The notes under the pieces are model-generated. The model worked only from the letters and a program-made list of their open reading frames with translations. It was not told where the DNA came from and ran no database searches. A stretch of DNA of 64,000 nt from Atherix ibis (taxonomy: Eukaryota > Arthropoda > Insecta > Diptera > Athericidae), in assembly GCA_958298945.1 (NCBI GenBank), contig OY282608.1, positions 60,860,951 through 60,924,950 on the forward strand, written 5' to 3'. Numbering within the stretch: position 1 is the first letter of the stretch; the number at the start of each line of letters is the position of its first letter. Made by a program: the position numbers and the translations under genes. Below, piece by piece: positions 1 to 12,400 of the stretch.

Positions 1-224
1 AACAAGCCAACAAGCCAACAAACCAACAAACCAACAAGCCAACAAACCAAAAAACCAACAAACCAACAAGCCAACAAACCAAAAAACCAACAAACCAACA
101 AACCAACAAGCCAACAAACCAATAAACCATCAAACGAACAAAGCAACAAGCCAACAAGCAAACAAACCAACAAACCAACAAGCCAACAAACCAACAAACC
201 AACAAGCCAATAAGCCAACAAACC

Positions 225-225
225 G
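225..225. other. Register slip +1 (also at 594)
   Basis: An extra G makes a 9-base unit, AACAAACCG. The same slip at 594 is a duplicate, 369 bases on. Confidence 0.85.
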
Positions 226-1274
226 AACAAACCAACAAACCAACAAGCCAATAAACCAACAACCCAACAAGCCAACAAGCCAACAAACCAACAAACTAAG
301 TAACCAACAAGCCAACAAACCAACAAACCAACAAACCAACAAACCAACAAGCCAATAAACCAACAAACCAACAAGCCAACAAACCAACAAACCAACAAAC
401 CAACAAGCCAACAAACCAACAAACCAACAAACCAACAAGCCAACAAACTAAAAAACCAACAAACCAACAAACCAACAAGCCAACAAACCAATAAACCATC
501 AGACGAACAAAGCAACAAGCCAACAAGCAAACAAACCAACAGACCAACAAGCCAACAAACCAACAAACCAACAAGCCAATAAGCCAACAAACCGAACAAA
601 CCAACAAACCAACAAGCCAACAAACCAACAACCCAACAAGCCAACAAGCCAACAAACCAACAAACTAAGTAACCAACAAGCCAACAAACCAACAAACTAA
701 CAAGCCAACAAACCAACAAGCCAACAAACCAACAAACCAACAAACCAAGTAACCAAAAACCAAGCAAGCTAACAAACTAACAAACCAACAAGCCAATAAA
801 CCAACAAACCAACAAGCCAACAAACCAACAAACCAACAAACCAAGAAGCCAACAAACCAACAAACAAATAAGCCAACAAACTTACAAACTAACAAACCAA
901 CAAGTTAATAAACCAACAAACCAACAAGCCAACAAACCAACAAACCGACATGCCAACAAACCAACAAACAAAGTAACCAACAAGCCAACAAACCAACAAA
1001 CCAACAAGCCAACAAACCAACAAGCCAACAAACCAACAAACCAACAAACCAAGTAACCAAAAACCCAACAAACTAACAAACTAACAAACCAACAAGCCAA
1101 TAAACCAACAAACCAACAAGCCAACAAACCAACAAACCAACAAACCAACAAGCCAATAAACCAACAAACAAATAAACCAACAAGCCAACAAACCAACAAA
1201 CCAACAAACCAAAAAACCAACAAACCAACACACCAACAAGCCAACAAACCAACAAACCAACAAACCAACAAGCC

Positions 1275-1281
1275 AAAAAAC
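1275..1281. other. Register slip -1
   Basis: A 7-base unit AAAAAAC stands between AACAAGCC and AACAAACA. Confidence 0.8.
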
Positions 1282-1785
1282 AACAAACAAATACACCAAC
1301 AAACCAACAAACCAACAAACCAACAAACCAAGAAGCCAACAAACCAACAAACAAATAAACCAACAAACCAACAAACCAACAAGCCAACAAACCAACAAGC
1401 CAACAAACTAACAAACCAAAAAACGAACTAACCACCAAACCAACAAGCCAACAAGCCAACAAACCAACAAACCAACAAACGAACTAACCAACAAACCAAC
1501 AAGCCAACAAGCCAACAAACCAACAAACCAACAAACCAACAAACTTACAAACTAACAAACCAACAAGCCAATAAACCAACAAACCAACAAGCCAACAAAC
1601 CAACAAACCAACAAACCAACATGCCAACAAACCAACAAACTAAGTAACCAACAAGCCAACCAACCAACAAACCAACAAGCCAACAAACCAACAAGCCAAC
1701 AAACCAACAAACCAACAAACCAAGTAACCAAAAACCCAACAAACTAACAAACTAACAAACCAACAAGCCAATAAACCAACAAACC

Positions 1786-1792
1786 AACAAGC
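1786..1792. other. Register slip -1
   Basis: A 7-base unit AACAAGC is followed directly by AACAAACC. A similar one lies at 34,190-34,196. Confidence 0.85.
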
Positions 1793-2080
1793 AACAAACC
1801 AACAAACCAACAAACAAATAAACCAACAAACCAACAAACCAACAAACCAAAAAACCAACAAACCAACAAACCAACAAGCCAACAAACCAACAAACCAACA
1901 AACCAACAAACCAACAAACCAACAAACCAAAAAACCAACAAACCAACAAGCCAACAAGCCAACAAACCAACAAACTAACAAACCAACAAGCCAACAAACC
2001 AACAAACCAACAAACCAACAAGCCAACAAGCCAACAAACCAACAAACCAACAAACCAAAAAACCAACAAACCAACAAACC

Positions 2081-2091
2081 ATCAAACGAAC
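2081..2091. repeat. ATCAAACGAAC variant tag (about 26 instances, regional)
   Basis: The tag is followed by an AAAGC unit. It is seen at 129, 2,081, 4,657, 7,489, 7,897, 8,913, 13,079, 13,471, 14,463, 15,839, 18,615, 21,792, 25,015, 37,179, 38,579, 42,802, 43,226, 45,898, 51,929, 52,320, 53,079, 53,702 and 54,461. Mutated forms lie at about 498 (CAGACG), 46,682 and 48,602 (AAATGAAC), and 50,010 (AATTGAAC). It is absent between 25,016 and 37,178 and after 54,461, which separates array lineages. Confidence 0.8.
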
Positions 2092-2670
2092 AAAGCAACA
2101 AGCCAACAAGCCAACAAACCAACAAACCAACAAGCCAACAAACCAACAAACCAACAAGCCAACAAGCCAACAAACCAACAAACCAACAAACCAACAAGCC
2201 AACCAACCAACAACCAAACAAGCCAACAAACCGACAAAACAACAAGCCAACAAACCAACAAGCCAACAAGCCAATAAACCAACAAACCAACAAGCCAACA
2301 AACCAACAAACCAACAAACCAACAAACCAACAAACCAACAAACCAACAAACCAACAAACCAACAAACCAACAAACCAACAAACCAACAAACCAACAAACC
2401 AACAAGATAACAAGTCAACAAACCAACAAACCAACAAGCCAACAAGCCAACAAACCAACAAACAAATAAACCAACAAACCAACAAACCAACAAACCACCA
2501 AACCAACAAACTAACAAACTAACAAGCCAACAAACCAACAAACCAACAAGCCAACAAACCAACAAGCCAAAAAACCAACAAACCAACAAGCCAACAAACC
2601 AAAAAATCAACAAACCAACAAGCCAACAAGCCAACAAACCAACAAACCAACATGCCAACAAACCAACAAA

Positions 2671-2680
2671 CTATGTAACC
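2671..2680. repeat. CTATGTAACC variant tag (16 instances)
   Basis: In these boxes the usual CTAAGTAACC reads CTATGTAACC. I find it at 2,671, 5,519, 9,511, 9,823, 10,039, 10,311, 15,061, 15,381, 16,452, 18,941, 22,110, 25,333, 54,995, 57,627, 61,016 and 62,160. None is seen between 25,333 and 54,995. It is a single substitution inherited by duplicated modules, so it is useful as a lineage marker. Confidence 0.85.
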
Positions 2681-4219
2681 AACAAGCCAACAAACCAACA
2701 AACCAACAAGCCAACAAGCCAACAAACACATATACCAACAAACCAACAAACAAATAAACCAACAAACCAACAAACCAACAAGCCAACAAACCAACAAACC
2801 AACAAACCAACAAGCCAACAAACCAACAAGCCAAAAAACCAACAAACCAACAAACCAACAAGCCAACAAACTAACAAACCAAGAAGCCAACAAACCAACA
2901 AACAAATAAACCAACAAAGCAACAAACCAACAAGCCAACAAACCAACAAGCCAACAAACTAACAAACCAACAAACGAACTCACCAACAAACCAACAAGCC
3001 AACAAGCCAGCAAACCAACAAACAAACAAACGAACTAACCAACAAACCAACAAGCCAACAAGCCAACAAACCAACAAACTAACAAACCAACAAACTAACA
3101 AACTAACAAACCAACAAGCCAATAAACCAACAAACCAACAAGCCAACAAACCAACAAACCAACAAACCAACAAACCAACATGCCAACAAACCAACAAACT
3201 AAGTAACCAACAAGCCAACAAACCAACAAACCAACAAGCCAACAAACCAACAAGCCAACACACCAACAAACCAACAAACCAAGTAACCAAAAATCTAACA
3301 AACTAACAAACCAACAAGCCAGCAAACCAACAAGCCAATAAACCAACAAACTAACAAGCCAACAAGCCAACAAACCAACAAACCAACATGCCAACAAACC
3401 ATTAAATTAAGTAACCAACAAACCAACAAACCAACAAACTAACAAACCAACAAGCCAACAAACCAACAAACCAACAAAGCAACAAACCAACAAACCAACA
3501 AACCAACAAACCAACAAGCCAACAAGCCAACAAACCAACAAACCAACAAGCCAACAAAGCAACAAACCAACAAACCAACAAACCAACAAAGCAACAAACC
3601 AACAAACCAACAAACCAACAAACCAACAAGCCAACAAACCAACAAACCAACAAACCAAAAAACCAACAAACCAACAAACCAACAAACCAACTAACCAACA
3701 AACCAACAAGCCAACAAGCCAACAAACCAACAAACTAACAAACCAACAAGCCAACAAGCCAACAAACCAACAAACCAACAAGCCAACAAGCCAACAAACC
3801 AACAAACCAAGTAACCAAAAAGCCAACAAACTAACAAACCAACAAGCCAACAAACCAACAAGCCAACAAGCCAACAAACCAACAAACCAACAAAGCAACA
3901 AACCAACAAACCAACAAACCAACAAACCAACAAACTAACAAACCAACAAGCCAACAAACCAACAAACCAACAAGCCAACAAACCAACAAACCAACAAACC
4001 AACAAACCAACAAACCAACAAACCAACAAACCAACAAGCCAACAAGCCAACAAAGCAACAAACCAACAAACCAACAAACCAACAAACCAACAAACTAACA
4101 AACCAAGAAGCCAACAAACCAACAAACCAACAAGTCAACAAACCAACAAACCAACAAACCAACAAGCCAACAAGCCAACAAACCAACAAACCAACAAGCA
4201 AACGAACCAACAAACCAAC

Positions 4220-4246
4220 ATGCCAACAAACCAACAAACTAAGTAA
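4220..4246 (+). repeat. ATGCC...AAGTAACC box (representative of roughly one hundred)
   Basis: A variant AACATGCC unit is usually followed by AACAAACC, AACAAACT, then AAGTAACC. The box is seen throughout the array, for example near 1,620, 3,180, 7,051, 12,625, 15,489, 19,433, 28,136, 30,739, 38,219, 41,930, 46,435, 50,420, 59,236 and 63,666. The ATG is in frame with a TAA eight codons later, so each full box spells a tiny frame MPTNQQTK plus stop. This follows from the sequence of four adjacent units. I infer no translation. Boxes lacking the AAGTAACC unit are the ones that open longer + frames. Confidence 0.85.
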
Positions 4247-5005
4247 CCAACAAGCCAACAAACCAACAAACCAACAAGCCAACAAGCCAACAAACCAACA
4301 AACCAACAAACCAACAAACAAACAAACCAACAAGCCAACAAACCAACAAACAAATAAACCAACAAACCAACAAACCAACAAACCAACAAACCAACAAACC
4401 AAAAAACCAACAAACCAACAAACCAACAAGCCAACAAACCAACAAACCAACAAACCAATAAGCCAACAAACCAACAAACAAATAAACCAACAAACCAACA
4501 AACCAACAAACCAACAAACCAAAAAACCAACAAACCAACAAGCCAACAAGCCAACAAACCAACAAACTAACAAACCAACAAGCCAACAAACTAACAAACC
4601 AACAAACCAACAAGCCAACAAACCAACAAACCAAAAAACCAACAAACCAACAAACCATCAAACGAACAAAGCAACAAGCCAACAAGCCAACAAACCAACA
4701 AACCAACAAACCAACAACCCAACAAGCCAACAAACCAACAAACTAAGTAACCAACAAGCCAACAAACCAACAAACCAACAAACCAACAAGCCAACAAACC
4801 AACAAGCCAACAAGCCAACAAACCAACAAACCAACAAACCAAGTAACCAAAAACCCAACAAACTAACAAACTAACAAACCAACAAGCCAATAAACCAACA
4901 AACCAACAAGCCAACAAACCAACAAACCAACAAACCAACAAGCCAACAAACCAACAAACCAACAAACCAACAAGCCAACAAACCAAAAAACCAACAAACC
5001 AACAA

Positions 5006-7880
5006 ACCAACAAGCCAACAAGCCAACAAACCAACAAACCAACAAACCAACAAGCCAACGAACCAACAACCAAACAAGCCAACAAACCGACAAAACAACA
5101 AGCCAACAAACCAACAAGCCAACAAGCCAATAAACCAACAAACCAACAAGCCAACAAACCAACAAACCAACAAACCAACAAACCAACAAACCAACAAACC
5201 AACAAACCAACAAACCAACAAACCAACAAACCAACAAACCAACAAACCAACAAGCCAACAAGTCAACAAACCAACAAACCAACAAGCCAACAAGCCAACA
5301 AACCAACAAACAAATAAACCAACAAACCAACAAACCAACAAACCACCAAACCAACAAACTAACAAACCAACAAGCCAACAAACCAACAAACCAACAAGCC
5401 AACAAACCAACAAGCCAAAAAACCAACAAACCAACAAGCCAACAAACCAAAAAATCAACAAACCAACAAGCCAACAAGCCAACAAACCAACAAACCAACA
5501 TGCCAACAAACCAACAAACTATGTAACCAACAAGCCAACAAACCAACAAACCAACAAGCCAACAAGCCAACAAACACATATACCAACAAACCAACAAACA
5601 AATAAACCAACAAACCAACAAACCAACAAGCCAACAAACCAACAAACCAACAAACCAACAAGCCAACAAACCAACAAGCCAAAAAACCAACAAACCAACA
5701 AACCAACAAGCCAACAAACTAACAAACCAAGAAGCCAACAAACCAACAAACAAATAAACCAACAAAGCAACAAACCAACAAGCCAACAAACCAACAAGCC
5801 AACAAACTAACAAACCAACTAACGAACTCACCAACAAACCAACAAGCCAACAAGCCAGCAAACCAACAAACAAACAAACGAACTAACCAACAAACCAACA
5901 AGCCAACAAGCCAACAAACCAACAAACTAACAAACCAACAAACTAACAAACTAACAAACCAACAAGCCAATAAACCAACAAACCAACAAGCCAACAAACC
6001 AACAAACCAACAAACCAACAAACCAACATGCCAACAAACCAACAAACTAAGTAACCAACAAGCCAACAAACCAACAAACCAACAAGCCAACAAACCAACA
6101 AGCCAACAAACCAACAAACCAACAAACCAAGTAACCAAAAATCTAACAAACTAACAAACCAACAAGCCAGCAAACCAACAAGCCAATAAACCAACAAACT
6201 AACAAGCCAACAAGCCAACAAACCAACAAACCAACATGCCAACAAACCATTAAATTAAGTAACCAACAAACCAACAAACCAACAAACTAACAAACCAACA
6301 AGCCAACAAACCAACAAACCAACAAAGCAACAAACCAACAAACCAACAAACCAACAAACCAACAAGCCAACAAGCCAACAAACCAACAAACCAACAAGCC
6401 AACAAAGCAACAAACCAACAAACCAACAAACCAACAAAGCAACAAACCAACAAACCAACAAACCAACAAGCCAACAAACCAACAAACCAACAAACCAAAA
6501 AACCAACAAACCAACAAACCAACAAACCAACTAACCAACAAACCAACAAGCCAACAAGCCAACAAACCAACAAACTAACAAACCAACAAGCCAACAAGCC
6601 AACAAACCAACAAACCAACAAGCCAACAAGCCAACAAACCAACAAACCAAGTAACCAAAAAGCCAACAAACTAACAAACCAACAAGCCAACAAACCAACA
6701 AGCCAACAAGCCAACAAACCAACAAACCAACAAAGCAACAAACCAACAAACCAACAAACCAACAAACCAACAAACTAACAAACCAACAAGCCAACAAACC
6801 AACAAACCAACAAGCCAACAAACCAACAAACCAACAAACCAACAAACCAACAAACCAACAAACCAACAAGCCAACAAGCCAACAAAGCAACAAACCAACA
6901 AACCAACAAACCAACAAACCAACAAACTAACAAACCAAGAAGCCAACAAACCAACAAACCAACAAGTCAACAAACCAACAAACCAACAAACCAACAAGCC
7001 AACAAGCCAACAAACCAACAAACCAACAAGCAAACGAACCAACAAACCAACATGCCAACAAACCAACAAACTAAGTAACCAACAAGCCAACAAACCAACA
7101 AACCAACAAGCCAACAAGCCAACAAACCAACAAACCAACAAACCAACAAACAAACAAACCAACAAGCCAACAAACCAACAAACAAATAAACCAACAAACC
7201 AACAAACCAACAAACCAACAAACCAACAAACCAAAAAACCAACAAACCAACAAACCAACAAGCCAACAAACCAACAAACCAACAAACCAATAAGCCAACA
7301 AACCAACAAACAAATAAACCAACAAACCAACAAACCAACAAACCAACAAACCAAAAAACCAACAAACCAACAAGCCAACAAGCCAACAAACCAACAAACT
7401 AACAAACCAACAAGCCAACAAACTAACAAACCAACAAACCAACAAGCCAACAAACCAACAAACCAAAAAACCAACAAACCAACAAACCATCAAACGAACA
7501 AAGCAACAAGCCAACAAGCCAACAAACCAACAAACCAACAAGCCAACAAACCAACAAACCAACAACCCAACAAGCCAACAAACCAACAAACTAAGTAACC
7601 AACAAGCCAACAAACCAACAAACCAACAAACCAACAAGCCAACAAACCAACAAGCCAACAAGCCAACAAACCAACAAACCAACAAACCAAGTAACCAAAA
7701 ACCCAACAAACTAACAAACTAACAAACCAACAAGCCAATAAACCAACAAACCAACAAGCCAACAAACCAACAAACCAACAAACCAACAAGCCAACAAACC
7801 AACAAACCAACAAACCAACAAACCAACAAACCAACAAGCCAACAAACCAAAAAACCAACAAACCAACAAACCAACAAGCC
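5006..7880. repeat. 2.85-kb higher-order repeat, copy 2
   Basis: This copy directly follows copy 1 and carries the same tags in the same order, including CTATGTAACC at 5,519 and the doubled CTAAC motif at 7,711 (4,863 in copy 1). It differs by substitutions, for example a unit change near 5,817 before GAACTCACC, and by losses or gains of whole octamers. The part from about 5,390 onward also belongs to a larger duplicated segment that recurs from about 10,180, so this copy has taken part in at least two amplification events. Confidence 0.85.
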
Positions 7881-9920
7881 AACAAACCAATAAACCATCA
7901 AACGAACAAAGCAACAAGCCAACAAGCCAACAAACCGACAAACTAAGTAACCAACAAGCCAACAAACCAACAAACCAACAAGCCAACAAACCAACAAGCC
8001 AACAAACCAAAAAACCAACAAACCAAGTAACCAAAAACCCAACAAGCTAACAAACTAACAAACCAACAAGCCAATAAACCAACAAACTAACAAGCCAACA
8101 AACCAACAAACCAACAAACCAACAAGCCCACAAACCAACAAACAAATAAGCCAACAAACTTACAAACTAACAAACCAACAAGTTAATAAACCAACAAACC
8201 AACAAGCCAACAAACCAACAAACCAACAAACCGACATGCCAACAAACCAACAAAATAAGTAACCAACAAGCCAACAAACCAACAAACCAACAAGCCAACA
8301 AACCAACAAGCCAACAAACCAACAAACCAAGTAACCAAAAACCCAACAAACTAACAAACTTACAAACCAACAAGCCAATAAACCAACAAATCAACAAGCC
8401 AACAAACTAACAAACCAACAAACCAACAAGCCAACAAACCAACAAACAAATAAACCAACAAGCCAACAAACCAACAAACCAACAAGTCAACAAACCAACA
8501 AACCAACAAACCAACAAGCCAACAAGCCAACAAACCAACAAACCAACAAGCAAACGAACCAACAAACCAACATGCCAACAAACCAACAAACTAAGTAACC
8601 AACAAGCCAACAAACCAACAAACCAACAAGCCAACAAGCCAACAAACCAACAAACCAACAAACCAACAAACAAACAAACCAACAAGCCAACAAACCAACA
8701 AACAAATAAACCAACAAACCAACAAACCAACAAACCAACAAACCAATAAACCAAAAAACCAACAAACCAACAAACCAACAAGCCAACAAACCAACAAACC
8801 AACAAGCCAACAAACCAACAAACAAATAAACCAACAAACCAACAAACCAACAAACCAACAAGCCAACAAACCAACAAACCAACAAACCAAAAAACCAACA
8901 AACCAACAAACCATCAAACGAACAAAGCAACAAGCCAACAAGCCAACAAACCAACAAACCAACAAACCAACAAGCCAACAAACCAACAAACCAACAAGCC
9001 AACAAGCCAACAAACCAACAAACCAACAAACCAACAAGCCAACGAACCAACAACCCAACAAGCCAACAAACCGACAAACCAACAAGCCAACAAACCAACA
9101 AGCCAACAAACCAATAAACCAACAAACCAACAAGCCAACAAATCAACAAACCAACAAACCAACAAACCAACAAACCAACAAACCAACAAACCAACAAACC
9201 AACAAACCAACAAACCAACAAACCAACAAACCAACAAGCCAACAAGCCAACAAACCAACAAACCAACAAACCAACAAGCCAACAAGCCAACAAACCAACA
9301 AACAAATTAACCAACAAACCAACAAACCAACAAACCAACAAACCAACAAACTAACAAACCAACAAGCCAACAAACCAACAAACCAACAAGCCAACAAACC
9401 AACAAGCCAACAAACCAACAAACCAATAAGCCAACAAACCAAAAAACCAACAAACCAACAAGCCAACAAGCCAACAAACCAACAAACCAACATGCCAACA
9501 AACCAACAAACTATGTAACCAACAAGCCAACAAACCAACAAACCAACAAGCCAACAAGCCAACAAACCAACAAACACATAAACCAACAAACCAACAAACA
9601 AATAAACCAACAAACCAACAAACCAACAAGCCAACAAACCAACAAACCAACAAATCAACAAGCCAACAAACCAACAAGCCAAAAAACCAACAAACCAACA
9701 AACCAACAAGCCAACAAACCAACAAACCAATAAGCCAACAAACCAAAAAACCAACAAACCAACAAACCAACAAGCCAACAAGCCAACAAACCAACAAACC
9801 AACATGCCAACAAACCAACAAACTATGTAACCAACAAGCCAACAAACCAACAAACCAACAAGCCAACAAGCCAACAAACCAACAAACACATAAACCAACA
9901 AACCAACAAGCAAACGAACC
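5390..9920. repeat. Large segmental duplication, copy 1 (about 4.5 kb)
   Basis: The tag order here recurs from about 10,180 to 15,478. Paired tags: CTATGTAACC at 5,519 and 10,311 (offset 4,792); CCGACATGCC at 8,231 and 13,773 (5,542); CTATGTAACC at 9,511 and 15,061 (5,550) and at 9,823 and 15,381 (5,558). The jump from 4,792 to about 5,550 is mainly the extra 750-bp duplication in the second copy. Similarity stops just after an AACGAACC unit near 9,920, where this copy continues with AAAAAACC and the second copy does not. Confidence 0.82.
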
Positions 9921-10180
9921 AAAAAACCAACAAGCCAACAAACCAACAAACCAATAAGCCAACAAACCAAAAAACCAACAAACCAACAAGCCAACAAGCC
10001 AACAAACCAACAAACCAACATGCCAACAAACCAACAAACTATGTAACCAACAAGCCAACAAACCAACAAACCAACAAGCCAACAAGCCAACAAACCAACA
10101 AACACATAAACCAACAAACCAACAAACAAATAAACCAACAAACCAACAAACCAACAAGCCAACAAACCAACAAACCAACA
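9920..10180. repeat. Satellite linker between the two large copies
   Basis: Only octamer units are present. The segment carries another CATGCC plus CTATGTAACC box (CTATG at 10,039) that resembles those at 9,511 and 9,823. It appears to be a further local copy of that roughly 220-310 bp stretch. No gene is visible. Confidence 0.7.
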
Positions 10181-10899
10181 AACCAACAAGCCAACAAACC
10201 AACAAGCCAAAAAACCAACAAACCAACAAGCCAACAAACCAAAAAATCAACAAACCAACAAGCCAACAAGCCAACAAACCAACAAACCAACATGCCAACA
10301 AACCAACAAACTATGTAACCAACAAGCCAACAAACCAACAAACCAACAAGCCAACAAGCCAACAAACACATATACCAACAAACCAACAAACAAATAAACC
10401 AACAAACCAACAAACCAACAAGCCAACAAACCAACAAACCAACAAACCAACAAGCCAACAAACCAGCAAGCCAAAAAACCAACAAACCAACAAACCAACA
10501 AGCCAACAAACTAACAAACCAAGAAGCCAACAAACCAACAAACAAATAAACCAACAAACCAACAAACCAACAAGCCAACAAACCAACAAGCCAACAAACT
10601 AACAAACCAACAAACGAACTAACAAACAACCCAACAAGCCAACAAGCCAGCAAACCAACAAACAAACAAACGAACTAACCAACAAACCAACAAGCCAACA
10701 AGCCAACAAACCAACAAACTAACAAAACAACAAACTAACAAACTAACAAACCAACAAGCCAATAAACCAACAAACCAACAAGCCAACAAACCAACAAACC
10801 AACAAACCAACATGCCAACAAACCAACAAACTAAGTAACCAACAAGCCAACAAACCAACAAACCAACAAGCCAACAAACCAACAAGCCAACAAACCAAC

Positions 10900-12400
10900 A
10901 AACCAACAAACCAAGTAACCAAAAAGCTAACAAACTAACAAACCAACAAGCCAGCAAACCAACAAGCCAATAAACCAACAAACTAACAAGCCAACAAACC
11001 AACAAACCAACAAACCAACATGCCAACAAACCATTAAATTAAGTAACCAACAAACCAACAAACCAACAAACCAACAAACTAACAAACCAACAAGCCAACA
11101 AACCAACAAACCAACAAAGCAACAAACCAACAAACCAACAAACCAACAAACCAACAAACCAACAAGCCAACAAGCCAACAAACCAACAAACCAACAAGCC
11201 AACAAAGCAACAAACCAACAAACCAACAAACCAACAAAGCAACAAACCAACAAACCAACAAACCAACAAACCAACAAGCCAACAAACCAACAAACCAACA
11301 AACCAAAAAACCAACAAACCAACAAACCAACAAACCAACTAACCAACAAACCAACAAGCCAACAAGCCAACAAACCAACAAACTAACAAACCAACAAGCC
11401 AACAAGCCAACAAACCAACAAACCAACAAACCAACAAGCCAACAAGCCAACAAACCAACAAACCAAGTAACCAAAAAGCCAACAAACTAACAAACCAACA
11501 AGCCAACAAACCAACAAGCCAACAAGCCAACAAACCAACAAACCAACAAAGCAACAAACCAACAAACCAACAAACCAACAAACCAACAAACTAAGTAACC
11601 AACAAGCCAACAAACCAACAAACCAACAAACCAACAAACCACAGCCAACAAACCAACAAACCAACAAACCAAGTAACCAAAAAGCTAACAAACTAACAAA
11701 CCAACAAGCCAGCAAACCAACAAGCCAATAAACCAACAAACTAACAAGCCAACAAACCAACAAACCAACAAACCAACATGCCAACAAACCATTAAATTAA
11801 GTAACCAACAAACCAACAAACCAACAAACCAACAAACTAACAAACCAACAAGCCAACAAACCAACAAACCAACAAAGCAACAAACCAACAAACCAACAAA
11901 CCAACAAACCAACAAGCCAACAAGCCAACAAACCAACAAACCAACAAGCCAACAAAGCAACAAACCAACAAACCAACAAACCAACAAAGCAACAAACCAA
12001 CAAACCAACAAACCAACAAACCAACAAGCCAACAAACCAACAAACCAACAAACCAAAAAACCAACAAACCAACAAACCAACAAACCAACTAACCAACAAA
12101 CCAACAAGCCAACAAGCCAACAAACCAACAAACTAACAAACCAACAAGCCAACAAGCCAACAAACCAACAAACCAACAAGCCAACAAGCCAACAAACCAA
12201 CAAACCAAGTAACCAAAAAGCCAACAAACTAACAAACCAACAAGCCAACAAACCAACAAGCCAACAAGCCAACAAACCAACAAACCAACAAAGCAACAAA
12301 CCAACAAACCAACAAACCAACAAACCAACAAACTAACAAACCAACAAGCCAACAAACCAACAAACCAACAAACCAACAAGCCAACAAACCAACAAACCAA
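10900..12400. repeat. 750-bp tandem duplication inside the second large copy
   Basis: Two successive stretches, each about 750 bases, share tag order: the ATTAAATTAAG string occurs near 11,025-11,045 and again near 11,780-11,800, followed in both by AACAAAGC-rich units and an AACTAACC unit (near 11,337 and 12,087). The offset of 750 is 94 octamers minus two bases. The missing two bases are the short ACAGCC unit at 11,641-11,646, which lies between the paired tags. The first large copy (6.2-7.0 kb) has this stretch once. Confidence 0.8.
11641..11646. other. Register slip -2
   Basis: A 6-base unit ACAGCC lies between the two 750-bp copies and explains the two-base deficit of all offsets across it (750, 5,542, 5,550, 5,558 and 5,574). 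Confidence 0.88.

Larger units (their letters stand above)
1..2150. repeat. Left-edge block with a 369-bp tandem repeat
   Basis: This stretch holds only octamer satellite. Two tags show an internal tandem repeat: a 9-base unit with an extra G occurs at base 225 and again at 594, which is 369 bases later (46 units plus one base). The neighbouring ATCAAACGAAC tag at 129 recurs in a mutated form (ATCAGACGAAC) near 498. The middle part, about 880-2,000, is rich in AATAAACC, AAAAAACC and AACAAACT units. Two 7-base units, at 1,275 and 1,786, bring the register back to its starting phase. No gene or unique sequence is visible. Confidence 0.8.
2150..5005. repeat. 2.85-kb higher-order repeat, copy 1
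   Basis: This is the first of two adjacent copies of a segment about 2,848 bases (356 units) long. Paired tags include a CAACCAAACA string (2,211 and 5,067), CTATGTAACC (2,671 and 5,519), a rare AACACATATACC pair of units just after 2,720 and 5,570, and ATTAAATTAAG near 3,400 and 6,250. Offsets between paired tags run from 2,736 to 2,864 and differ only by whole octamers, so the copies have since gained and lost single units. Upstream similarity fades between about 2,110 and 2,210. Confidence 0.85.

Noticed and set aside
3390..3412. ATTAAATTAAG strings (near 3,390, 6,238, 11,025 and 11,780) as promoter -10 or TATA elements
   Set aside because: They are T substitutions within normal 8-base units, copied with their modules. 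No gene lies downstream.
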